Of a DNA stretch of 64,000 nucleotides, positions 22,308 through 34,249 are shown in pieces. The position numbers were made by a program, and so were the translations under genes. The DNA comes from Penicillium oxalicum (lineage: Eukaryota; Ascomycota; Eurotiomycetes; Eurotiales; Aspergillaceae), in contig NC_064651.1 of assembly GCF_001723175.1 (NCBI RefSeq), forward strand, positions 3,782,001 through 3,846,000, in the 5' to 3' direction. Every line of letters starts with the position of its first letter. The stretch's first letter is position 1. Under the pieces are notes generated by a model. The model was not told where the DNA came from, did no database searches, and saw nothing but the letters and a program-made list of their open reading frames with translations.

Positions 22308-25300
22308 TTAGATGATTTGGAGGTAGTTACTCGGCACCAGGCCGGGATGGCCTCGAGCATTGGTAATCTCGGCCTCCCACCATCCATCATCTTGCAGGCG
22401 AATAACGGCCAAGACGTCACCCTTGGTGAAGCCAAGTTCCTCGGGAATGGCAGCACTGTAGCTGTACATTGCACGTGCTGGGAAATCCGGAGATGTTAGT
22501 AAGGGATCCAAAAGCAGAGATAGGGAGAGGTGGGGGGATTGACTCACCAAAGTGAAGGATGGGACGTCCATCGCGACTAAACTTTCGGCCAGGCTCAGCA
22601 ACAGCGAGGGTACGGCTCCGTGAACGACCCACGGGAGGAGGCGTGTTACTATCTCCATACTGTGACATGGGGCGACCATCGCCACGTCGCGAACCGCTTC
22701 CATAACCATCGGAGCCGTACATATCCGCCGGACCGCTAGACAGCTGCAGCTCCATACCCCCAGAACTAGACGGACGTGCTTGCTGACGGAATTGAGGCTG
22801 AGGAGATACGGCACGACTGGACACAGCCGGCGAGGCCCGGCGTGCAAAGTCATTAGGCGAAAATGGCGGCTCCTGAGGTCGCTGTAATTGTGGAGACTGG
22901 CTGTAGCGACTGCGCATGCTGCCAGATGGGTAACCCGCGGGACTCTGCGCCGGACTAGCAGGTCCACCATATTGAGAACCCATGCGACCGTCAGGGCGAG
23001 GTGACGATACAAGAGGGCTGGCACTACGTGGGGGAGCAGGAGAACGAGCCCGAGGAGCAGCGCCGCGCGAGGGGGCGGGAGAATGACTTCGAGGGGCAGT
23101 ACCGCGCGAGGGAGCTGGAGAGTGACCGCGAGGCACGGTAACACGCGAAGGAGCAGGGGAATGAGCCCGAGAAGCGCTGCTGTGCTGAGGAGCGGGAGAA
23201 CGAGCTCGGGGAGGCTCCGCTTTCGCAGCCTGGCTCACATTTGAGTTGTTGGCTGCGCCGCGCAGCATGCTTTGTGTTTGCCCAGTGTATTTCTGCGTGG
23301 TCTTCTGCATCTGCTTCGACGTGAAAGCAGGCTCGGGAGCATCCAATCTCTTCACTGGGGGGTTGGTGGCAGTATTGTTGTTGTACGCCGGCGGAGCTCC
23401 AGAAGTACTGCCGCCGTATGCAGACGAGGGAGCAGACGGGGTAGGTGTCTGAATTCCATGGTATCTGTCCGCGGAGACACGTAAAGTCGATTGCTTCCCG
23501 CTCGTCTTCAACTCTGCCAGGGCACGGGCAATAGGGTCCATGTCGTCTTCGGCCACTTTGGGCTCGGTTTTGGCATTGGCTGCCTTGTCGGGAGAAGCGA
23601 CGTCAAATACATTGTTGCCAACGTTCAGCTGGAAATTGGCACGCGGATCAACAGGCTCGGGGCTTTGGCTCTCGACGGGTGCGGACGGGGCTGGCTTCAC
23701 AGGGCTTGTCTGCTTGGTAGGAGAGGCCCAAGGGCTGCGTGTAGCAGATTGTCCCCCAATGGTCGGTCGATCTTTGTCATGCCGACTCTTACGACGGAAC
23801 GGACTGTTGCTGAAGAAAGCACTCTTTTTCTTCTGGATCGACTTGTCGTCTGACTGGCTGGGCAAGGGCGCACTGTTCGTTGGCTTTGGTGGAGCCTTGT
23901 GTGTTGTGAGAGGAGCCTCGACGCTTGAAATTGATGTTGGATTGGAGATTTCACTCTGGGAGTCTCGGCTGGATGGGCGATAAGCACTAGTGGAGCTGCG
24001 TCCCGAAGGAGGTCCAGTGCGACAGAACATTGTCATTCCATCGGTCGGGTAGGCATTATGCGGAACCGCGTTAATCTCGCCATGCTGTTCAGGATCGTAG
24101 TTTGGTGGTGGGTAACCGCCTCGGCGGAGGTCCAAAGGAGCGGGATGTTGGGCGCTAGGAGGCTGCTGAGGAGTCGGGTGACCCATCTGAGGAGAAACTG
24201 AATAGCCCATCTGAGATGGTGGGGGCTGATCCATCTGATGAGACGCGGGATGACCGGTTTGCAAAGGCATAGCATAACTGGCTTGAGGAGGTGCTGGGCG
24301 AGGCGCCTGAGGAGGTTCAGTGTGATCTATCTCCGGAGGTGCTGGGTGGCCCATCTGTGCAGCCAGCTCAGAGTTTGGGTCGTGGTGAGACTCGAACGTT
24401 GACGGCTGAGGTGACGAGGTGCGGAAGGATGGATTCATCGCTCGTTGGAATTGGGCGACAGAATAGCCTTCGCCATCATCGATATCCGACACATCGTCAT
24501 CCTCTTTGCAAAAGTTGATGAAACGAGGGGCATCTGGGATCTCCTGGCCCGTTCCGCGTTCCTTGATGAAAGTGACGATATCTTTCTCAACTTCACAATT
24601 TTCGAGGGACAGGCGAATCTTCTCGCAAGACTTTGCCAAAGCTGTTAGCCCTAGGCCGAGTAAGCAAAACAAAGAGTTTGACTTACGGCATCATCGCTCA
24701 CACAAACAGTGGAAGCAATGTTCGCATAAGTCCAGAGACTGCTTTTTGTAAAGTCGAGCCGCTCTTCCTCGAGATCTTGAAATTTCTGAGCAGGTCAGTA
24801 TCGTCTGCGAAGTCGCCACTCGGGGATCTTACATCACAAGCGGCTTTCCATTCCTTATTCCAGCGCCCAGTGGTCTCTTCAAGCACTTTGACCGCAGCTT
24901 CGTATTCAGCGCTGTTCGAGGCTAATTGAATCTGAGCCTTTTCGAGCTTAGCCTTGTTCTTCCTCTCTTCTTGGCCCATCACCATATGCCCTTGCGCTAG
25001 GTAGCCTTTAATTCGAAGGCAGTCTTGCTCAAACCGATCACGAGTCTATGGAATAGCCGAGTCAGCAACAGTGGTGCTTTGGGAAAGAAGTTCGGATCAG
25101 AGCCCACCTTGTTCACCACTTGTGTTTGTTGGATCTTGGTTTTGTGAAGGCGCTCGATCCCGTCCTGAATGATCTTTCGTCTCTCCTTGATACCTTTCGA
25201 GAAAGCCGTCAGAGGCTCCTCAAGCTCCGTCTTCATTTGGCCCGCGATCGCAGCATGGGCTTTGGCGATAGACTCGGTCTCTCCGCGCACTACGTCGAGT

Positions 25301-25674
25301 GAGGAGCGAAGGGACCCTGATTCGACTGAGCCCAAGGACTTGCGACACAGCGCCTGAAGTTTTCTTGAATATTCATCTTCAATTGCAGCCCGCACTGTGC
25401 ACATAATTAGCATTTGAATGAATTCGGGCTCCTCTTCACCCCTGAGTATACCTACGATTGTAGAAGACTTTCAACTCATCACTCGTCACCTTGGATGCGT
25501 GCATCCGGTCGAGCATCGGTTGGAGACCCGCATCATCTTTTCCCCAGAAATTATTGGCAACTAGTACAGACTGCGAGTCAGAAAGCTGAAACAGGACCCG
25601 AACCATCTCGTGTTTGAATTTTCTTTCTTACAGGACATGGACACCGTTGGTCCGTCAGCCACGGTGCCTGGCAT
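22308..25674 (-). CDS. F-BAR and SH3 domain protein of the Cdc15/Imp2/Hof1 cytokinesis type
   Basis: Membrane-curving scaffold that links the contractile ring to the plasma membrane at septation. Seven exons: 25632-25674, 25456-25560, 25108-25394, 24833-25045, 24687-24785, 22548-24630 and 22477-22308; phases close to 999 residues. The F-BAR starts SFANNFWGKDDAGLQPMLDR and continues with RAAIEDEYSRKLQAL, KFQDLEEERLDF and CVSDDASCEKIRLSLENC, matching Imp2/Cdc15 more than Bzz1 or Rgd1. Residues 290-930 are disordered: Pro/Gln-rich repeats (PPQMGHP-like), many S/TP sites, and an Arg-His-Ser-Pro-Ala-Pro-Ser repeat. The C-terminal SH3 reads AMYSYSAAIPEELGF, DDGWWEAEI and GLVPSNYLQII. The intron before SCEKIR uses an AAAG acceptor after a GCTAAC branch site. 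Confidence 0.88.
23005..23215 (-). repeat. Imperfect 36-bp tandem repeat inside the F-BAR gene
   Basis: About five to six units of twelve codons, each built around HSPAPSR or RSPAP plus a Gly/Ala-Pro spacer (for example RGHSPAPSRGTAP). The DNA units have diverged, while the Ser-Pro core is kept. Such repeats often vary in number between strains and offer phosphorylation and SH3-binding sites. Confidence 0.7.
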
Positions 25675-26552
25675 TGTTGCTGAGTCGAGCTCCGGCCAGC
25701 CTGCTCAATTGTGGAGGTGCAAATGGATCAAAACTATGAATGAACGGAGATTAAGTAAATTTTTGCCAGTGATTGACAGCGTGGTATGAAATGCCAAAGA
25801 GGTGGTGTCAAACACGCTCGGTAGTTGAAGAATGTTCAGGTGGTTGAGAGGGATGCGGCTTTGGATGTTTACCATGCGTCACTCGGGGCAACCATACGGC
25901 TGAAAGCGCCTGCGTGAACTTCGGCTGCCGACTGTCGTGCGGGGGGAACTTTCAGTGGAGCGGTGCCTGAGCCGCCGCCCAAAGTGGCATTACATAATCC
26001 ATACGATACCGTCTCCGATCTTACCGGTAGGTACTGCCCGTCGGAACCTAGACTGTTCTCTACCGAGTCCTTGAGAGTACCTGCTCGCAGCGGAAATTAC
26101 CACCGAGTAGTCCAGTCTAGTTGAATTGCACCGCGGGAAACTAGTGCTTAAATTCGATACACATACGGTTGAAGCTGTCTTTACCAACATGATTTCGAGG
26201 CCGGTTTCTTGAAATAATACACAGTCGAATCCAAAAAAAAAAGGAGAAAAAGAAGATACCGCCAACGCCTCGCTGTAACCATAGTGATCCAAAACAATCA
26301 AGACTCTTCATGAAAAGAGGTAAACATCAAAACCATCACGTCATGTCACTTCTGTCCCGTGATTTGCACATTGCCTCCGGCGGTCATTCCTGGCGGAGCT
26401 CGCGGAAGAACATGGCACATATTTTCTCAATACTGCATGTTGCATGGCTGCAATGCGGGGATGTGGATATCGTCGAGGAGTGGGTCCCCGCTTCGGAAAA
26501 TGCATCATAGGAGAGAGGTCACAGCGAAAGGAACAGAGTCGGTTTTGTCCGT
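25675..26552. other. Intergenic, promoter side of the F-BAR gene
   Basis: 878 bp upstream of the F-BAR gene and downstream of the small secreted-protein gene. No coding frame or recognised site. Confidence 0.45.
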
Positions 26553-26909
26553 CTATGATGGCACACTAGTAGGCACCAGTCTGCGGCGGAGGATATCGCT
26601 GCTGGCCCCAGAAGGAGGTGCACCATGGGACGAGGGGACCGAGCTTGACACTGGCTTGCTGGTTGATGTCGCAAACACAGTGATAGTCACAGGTGAGGGC
26701 ATTACTTTGGTAGCCGTGGTGACAGATTTGATGGTCTCCGTCAAAGTCTCGGTGACAGGCGCGACAGATGTTGTTGAGGTTCCAGCAACGTTGACAACTT
26801 CATAGGTCACTTTGCGGCGGGAGGTATGCTCGTGAGAATTGGAGAGCGGAGCAGCACAAGTCACAGCCAGAAAAAGCGAAATGAAAGCTGCGCCGGTAGG
26901 GAAATGCAT
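26553..26909 (-). CDS. Small secreted Ser/Thr-rich protein, unknown function
   Basis: 118 residues from the ATG at 26909. The N-terminus MHFPTGAAFISLFLAVTCAA is a typical signal peptide with cleavage expected after Ala near 19-20. A dibasic site (SRRK) follows about ten residues later. The rest is dominated by Thr, Ser, Val and Pro (TTSVAPVTETLTETIK and similar), as in O-mannosylated wall-associated proteins. No cysteines remain in the mature part and there is no clear GPI signal. The in-frame region upstream of the ATG reads as leader. Single-exon model; a missed 3' exon cannot be excluded. Confidence 0.6.
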   Translation of the reverse strand: MHFPTGAAFISLFLAVTCAAPLSNSHEHTSRRKVTYEVVNVAGTSTTSVAPVTETLTETIKSVTTATKVMPSPVTITVFATSTSKPVSSSVPSSHGAPPSGASSDILRRRLVPTSVPS

Positions 26910-27846
26910 AGTTGCGCGGAGTTCACGACCGAATAGAAATCCACCCAGTAGATTATATCGATAACCAGAGAGTAAGACGAGGTGGCCGGGAAAATCTGAA
27001 GATAGGGCACGAGAAGGTGAGTTCAAGTCTAAAGCTAGTTTGGCAAATGGTTGCTGGTGAACACGTGCAGGATTGCGTGGGAAAACTATGGGGGATCAAG
27101 AAGGAAGAAAGCTGTCGTTGACATTCAGAAGCAAACAATCGTGAGCCCCGCCTCATGGGCCACGACCTACATAATGAATCCTGTGGCAATGTGCGCCCAC
27201 ATGGCAAATTTGCATCGAGCCCCGACAAAGTTTCCAGGCTGGTGTTTAATGTGGCTGGGAAGTGAAGGGCTTCGAAGATTGTCCTACCAGCCACCTCAAT
27301 TCCCAGCTCTTCAAGAGGTCTACATGTGCTCAGCCTCGGCACAGCTCCACTTTCACAACGCCACCTGCATGATGGGAAAACGTGCCGTGGTCAAATTCTA
27401 GATTCACGCTCGGACTCCGAGTTGTGGGCATGTCAGGTGACCAGCAGGGCTGACCGTTGCCATGGAGACGCAGTAGCCACAACCGCATGAACCGAGTGGC
27501 TGGGGACCGCCCCTAGGCACCTTTGGATCAGTCAATGGTGTCTGCTGGGTACTATTCTGTTCGAGCCAAGCGCGAATTCAACCCAGGCAACCCCAACTGG
27601 AATAGAAGTAATACTAACTTGCTCCTCTATCTGTAATTGAGGTCTACGTACATACTACATAAGCGATGTACACTCATGGTATCTGACGTATTGGCGTGGC
27701 GACTGGTACCTCTGCGCGGCAGTACGGATGAATCGTAACTCATGTTGAGTGCTCATTCACATGTCGAGAAACTTTCAAGATATCGTCCTTGTATTCTCCA
27801 AAATTCGCAGGATAGGAAGATCCTCATATCTCGCTAGAAGTATACG
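26910..27846. other. Intergenic
   Basis: 937 bp between the small secreted-protein start and the 3' end of the TFIIIC gene. No gene recognised. Confidence 0.45.
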
Positions 27847-30149
27847 CTAGATAGCCAGATCCTCCACGCGTACGATGCCACATCCCATCCCAGCGCAGGC
27901 CCAGCCGGCGGTGGAGCGGTTCGGGTTCCAAGCCAAGGAAGTGACATGCGTTTGCTCATCATGGATTGTTGTGAGATAAGAACCAATCTGGGGTCGCTTG
28001 TCACCGGCCAAGTTTCGGGCTAAGCTCTGAGTCTCAGCACGGAACCCGTCAAAGAAGCGGCTCGCTCCCGAACTATTCTTGTCAGTGCCTGGCGCCCAGT
28101 CGTGAGAGAACCATGTCTGTTGCCAATGTTGCTCCTTGCTGTAGAGCAGCCGTCGAAGTGGATTCGCTGCTACAACTTCGCCACTTGCAGTACCAAATAG
28201 AAAAGAGGGATGGAAAAAGCTGCAAGGTGCCATGCTGGTGACTGAGCTTGGCATCCGTCCAGCAGAGTGAGTTGCGAAAAAGCGACGAAGCGGCATGAAT
28301 CGGCCGAAATCATTCTCATCATAGGAGCACACGGCCTGGAGGATGGGAGAATAGCTGATCTGACCAGGGGCCTGCCGCTGGCGCACAGGCGCTGTATTTT
28401 CGCTCTCCGAATCAACCATGGACCACAACCGCGTTTCGCCATCTATGGACGTGGTGATAATAAGATGAGGATTGGTCGGATACGCCGAAGTTATACTTAG
28501 CACATATGACGTGTGAATGGGTTTGTAAACGTAGGGAGCAGGCTCAGTGCCATCTGTGGGTAGTATGCTCCAGACCGCAACAAAGCCATCAGAGCATCCC
28601 ACGGCAATGTCAGTCGGGGAGAGCCAGGTCAGACATGTGGAGACGTTGGAAGGCACCTTTGCCTCAAATGCGGGTGATTGAATGGCAACTATTCATTGAA
28701 GTTTAGCGTAACGTCCACCCCCTCACAGTTGAGATGCTTACCAAATTCAGTGGCCTCCCCCTGGCTCAACTTGATGTCCAACACCCTCATCTTTCCATCA
28801 CCCCATATTCCAGCCAACAAGCCGACGAATTTGGTCCCGTTCTGTTCGTCAGCATCTCGTTTGGCTCGTCCCATGGGACACCAAGCGATGCGGCGCAAGT
28901 CCCCCCACTCAGTACACACGAGTAATCGAAGCCGCGGCTTAGTTTTCATATCAAGCGTACGGGTGACGGGTCCCGCATGTTCACCCAGGAACTCCCATAG
29001 CTGGAGTGCGCAGGGATATGAAGGCGTTTCTCGAAACGGAGAAAAAGGCTCTTCGTTGTGAGAGGGATCGTCCTCTTTTTGATTTGCCCTTATGGGCGTG
29101 ACCACAGCCAAGTACTGGGATAAGCCTTCCTGGCAAGGAGCCCAAGCCAAGCACTGGATCTTTTGCTCAAAACTAATCAGCCAGCCCTCACGAACATTGG
29201 CATTGACTCGATCACTCTTCTGGGCCTTGACATCAGCCCAGGCCTCGCCGAAATTCATGGACTCATGGTGGCCCAGGTGAAAGGCTTTCTGATGGTTGGC
29301 AGGACCCACGAGCACGGTATGTTTTCCTTTTCTCGCATGCGGCAAGTACTTTCGCCGAGCTTCGGTCTCGCTGAGCTTGGGTCCCATTTTCTGTGCTCGC
29401 TGAAAATTCTGTCCAATCACAGCATCGTAGTACCAATCCCAGCCAGATGTACGCTCACGCTCGACATCTTCCGGAGCAACGCCCCAAGTTGGCCCGAACT
29501 CATACTCGTTCAGCGGATTCTGATGGTCTAGAGTATATCTCGTAGGCAGGCAAGTGTCCACCCCTCGGGCCCATCGATCACGTGCATACACGGCGGCGAG
29601 GAGATCTCGTGTATCGTCACCAAAGGTCGACATGTAGTGCATAGGCTTGGATTCATTTTCTTTAACATCATTGCAGCCCCTGAAGCGGGATTCAGCAGCA
29701 GGAACTCGGGCTTTGGGGCTACTGCCACTGCTTTCAAGAATTTTCTGGCGACTTTTCGCGGAACTGAATTGGGGTTTCTCGTTCCGTGTTCTTGGTGTCG
29801 TGGGAGCAGAGCTACCAGGTTCATCGGGGCCTGAGTAATCCGACCTTCCAGCTCTTCTGGAAGCTTTGGAAGTTTGCTTCTTGGGCGTTTCATCATCACT
29901 GTATGCTTCCTCGTCGTCTTCTTCGTCTTCTTCTTCCTCCTCCTCTTCCTCATGCTCGTTCGCCTCTTCAGCAAGGAACTCGTCATCTGAACCAGAATCT
30001 TGATCAAGTGCTGGCTTGGACCTTTCAGTCTTCGTTTTCTGCTGTTCCTCTGATCCAGAATCGTCACTTATCCCCGCTGACTCAAAGGGATCAGTCGTGT
30101 AAGTTGTCCGCGGGCCTTTGAGGCGGCCGGACCTGCGAGCAGATGACAT
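27847..30149 (-). CDS. TFC6: Transcription factor TFIIIC subunit 6 (Tfc6, WD40 protein)
   Basis: Subunit of TFIIIC, which binds the B box of tRNA genes and recruits RNA polymerase III. Exons 28742-30149 and 27847-28688 (53-bp intron) give 749 residues; start MSSARRSGRLKGP at 30149. The N-terminus is basic then strongly acidic (a Glu run followed by DEEDDEEAYSDDE near residue 75-95). A WD40-like propeller follows, with segments such as IQCLAWAP, LRRIAWCPMG, LLAGIWGDGKMRVLD, TCLTWLSPTDIAVGCSDGFV, VYKPIHTSYVLSI and ITTSIDGETRLWS. YKPIHTSYVLSI is typical of fungal Tfc6/Sfc6 proteins. The assignment rests on this pattern recognition. Confidence 0.82.
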
Positions 30150-31779
30150 TTTGAATGGGATACAAAGCCCCACAAGTCTTTGGCTTTGCGCACAAGCACG
30201 TCCGAGATCTTTCACCTCCGCATGCCCTCGCCTCTCACTCCCACCCTATACGTGCCGATATGATCGATTTATCTCCAGAAACCTTTTATTGAGAAGAGAT
30301 GCAAGAAAGGGCAACCGTCAAGGAGTGGAGAAGCTCAAGCGTCTTGCTATAAAATCAACGCTTTACGTGCCGATGGGTTTAGAATGGCGCTATACCTAAA
30401 ATGGACGCGTGCGTCCACCGCACCCAGTCAAAGCCGCGGTCGCAGTTCATAGATGGTTGTTTATTGGAGTATCACTACTTATAGTCCATGTGGTAGCAAG
30501 AAGAGGAATTGACTTTGAGGTACTAAATATTGACAAAAAATGCATCATTTGAAAGACTTTTGAATCTCTTCAAGAGCGCTTAATCGGGGTATCTGTCTCA
30601 CAAAAGTCGCGTGCTCCTCCTATGTGTCCCTAGAATGCTGTCCTTGGCAACGGAGGCGAGGATTTGGTGCCAGAGTTCCAGCTTTGGCCAATGTCAAGTT
30701 CACAACAGCCTAGACAGACTTTCCAGTTTTTCTTCCATAAGACTACGCAGAACTCTCCAGATAGTCACCGGTCATTAAACTAGGATACCGATGTAGGGTC
30801 ATATGCGTCTTGTTTTGAAATTCCAAGCTGACAACAAAGAAATGATGATGTTGTCAAGAAAATCTTCCTCGTTGGCGTATCAATAAGCATCCTTCGTTCC
30901 GTGCCATTATTGATTCTAGCCCTGTCCTGTAGCCATCGAAGGAGACCAGGTGCGCCTTAGGCCAAATCTGTTACGGTCGGATGTGATCATGAAGACCCTC
31001 TGCGTCGATATATACAGGTTCGAAGGACTCGCAAACTGGGAAATTAATACATGACTGACATTGGATAGTCATTCGATCAACCATATTGAGCATGTCCTAG
31101 AGCAAGCTCCTCCATAAGATGTATCATCTAGTTCTCACGTCTACCAGCACCATTGGTGTGGTAAATTGTTTTGTGGCCGGACCCACGCATGGCTGGGAAA
31201 GGTCTAGGAGTGACAGGCACAGGGATACGCAGTCAATGAGGTGAGGACCACCCTCACAACCAAAAGGTCCCTGATGGGATTCTGCACTCTTCGCCGCTTT
31301 GCACTTTGGTAATTAGCAAGGAATGTCTTCAAAGCATCTTCTATCCCTCCAAAGTTCTCTCCATTAGATGGGATATGACCAGTGTAAAATTGTCAGCTAA
31401 TGTCAATGTCCCTTATATTTGATAATAAAAGGCATCCAGCGCCTAAGAAGTAAACAATAGGCGGGCGGATTCCTCCTTAAGCAAGTCAGTAATCAAACAC
31501 CAAGGCAAAGTATCCACATCTGCTCTATAATCAAAGTATGTAGCTACAGCTCAGAAGGAGTGATCGAGCGAATACTGATCATTCTATTTTGTTCGAGGTT
31601 GCCAGAAGCCCGGCAATGCTTAGGTTGAGGCGCGATGAGACCTGTTGAGGGGCTGATCCCAGGACCGAGTACGGACTACGTCAAAGGAATATGAACCCCA
31701 CAATTCACCCGAATCATCATCCTCCTGCCAATTTCACCTCGTTGCAAGCATTCCATCTTTGTCACAATTCTGATCGTAC
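30150..31779. other. Divergent intergenic region with almost no open frames
   Basis: 1.6 kb between the TFIIIC and DUF1749 genes. From about 30400 to 31780 no frame of 60 codons is open on either strand. The DNA is moderately AT-rich. No repeat, tRNA or transposon remnant was recognised. Confidence 0.45.
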
Positions 31780-32889
31780 ATGAACGCAATGGCCTCTTTC
31801 AAAAGCCTCGGAAACTCGCATTCGGGTATTCTTCATGAATATGTAGCGCCCCCATCTTGGTGACTGACCCATTGATATTGCCGACTTGTCTGACCATTTC
31901 TCTAGGCGCCCAGACTTGTAGCCTTTGAGTTTACGTCTCCCGCAGACAAGATCAGCAAACCGAATAGTCTGATATTCATCGGTGGATTGACCGATGGCTT
32001 TTGCACAGTCCCATATGTCTCTAAACTGGCGAAGGCCCTGGAAAAGACTGATTGGTCGCTGTTCTCCATTCTTCTGACATCCTCATATAATGGCTTCGGG
32101 ACCAGCAGCCTTGACAAGGACGTCGAGGAGATCGGCAAGTGCGTGCACTTCGTCAAAGAGCTGAAGGCCGCAAGAATGCCCGGGGCTTCTGAAAACATCA
32201 GGAAGATAGCGATCATGGGCCACTCGACTGGTAGTCAAGATGTTCTGCACTATCTCTATATGCCCAATCCGCTCCCCAAACCTGATTTCGACATCGGGCT
32301 TGAATACCTCATCCGCCCAAAGATAAATGGTGCAATTATGCAGGCTGCCGTGTCAGATCGAGAAGTCATTCTGGATGTCCTCAAGTCGGCAAACCACCAA
32401 GGTGAAGTGGCAGGTGCTTACAGACAACTGGTGAACGCCGCCAAGACGTTGCCTTGGACCCAGGATGGGAAAGATTCAATCCTCCCGATGAATTTGACCG
32501 CCCTGCTTGGATTGCCAGGAGACGCACCACTCAGTGCTCGAAGGTTCCTCAGCCTAGCCAGCCCGGACAGCCCGGCAGCCCCCTCGGAAGATGACCTTTT
32601 TAGTTCCGATCTGAGTGACGATCGTCTGGGGCAGACTTTTGGGTGCGTTGGCACCCGGGGACTGTTAGAGTCTAAGCTATGCGTTCTACAATCAGGCGAG
32701 GATGAATTTTGTCCCTCCTGGATCGACAAGGAAGCCTTGATGAAGCGCTGGAAACATGCAATTGAGGCTGGCGGCGCCGAATGGGATACAGAGGTCAGCG
32801 GCGTCGTACCTGGTGCCAGCCACAATGTCCAGGACAACGGCCAGGAGGATCTGATTGAACGCGTTCTACGCTACTTGAAGAGCCTTTGA
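31780..32889 (+). CDS. DUF1749 alpha/beta-hydrolase (SidJ-like family)
   Basis: Exons 31780-31842 and 31906-32889 (63-bp intron, GTAGCG...CTCTAG) give 348 residues; a second ATG at 31789 is equally usable. The joined start reads GILHEYAPRLVAFEF, followed by NSLIFIGGLTDGF, a hydrolase beta-strand/oxyanion segment. The nucleophile elbow is GHSTGSQD near residue 125. A candidate acid lies in SGEDEFCPSWID and a His in GASHNVQ near the C-terminus, so the triad looks complete. The family includes Aspergillus SidJ, which hydrolyses fusarinine-type siderophores. No other siderophore gene is nearby, so that role is not implied here. Confidence 0.8.
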
Positions 32890-33167
32890 GACAAGTGAGA
32901 AGGCAAAAGAAATATTTCGGATTCTGGTCATTGAGTTGTGGTGGTATTATGAATGGTCCCGACGCATATTCCAGAAAGTGAGGTTCATGCAGCCCTGGAG
33001 CCGCCGGGGAGGGTGTGGAAGAAGATGGTTCAATGGGGGTATAGAAGGACTTGAGCGGAAGCATTCGAAAATGCCAAAGCGCCGAGGGCGAATGATCGAT
33101 TGAATGCATCGATAAATTTCAATTGGGTCGGGGCACGCAAAGGCAGTCATTGTGAGTGACAAGGCTT

Positions 33168-33999
<832 letters not shown>

Positions 34000-34249
34000 T
34001 CAATTGATGTCACTGAAAAAAGTGTAAAAATTTTGGAACGAAAGAAAAGAAGGTCAATAAGGAGTGAATAACTGGCGACAACTTGTGGTTTCACTCAGGA
34101 GCCAGATGCGCCAGCTTGTCCAGTCCGGAGTCCACCGCTTTGGGCAGAACCGGATAGCTTATCGCAGCGGCCACGAGCTTCCCCAAGTTCTCGGCTCAAT
34201 CAATGTCGACCGATTAAAGCTTTCGCTTTTCTGCTTCGAGCTTCCTATC

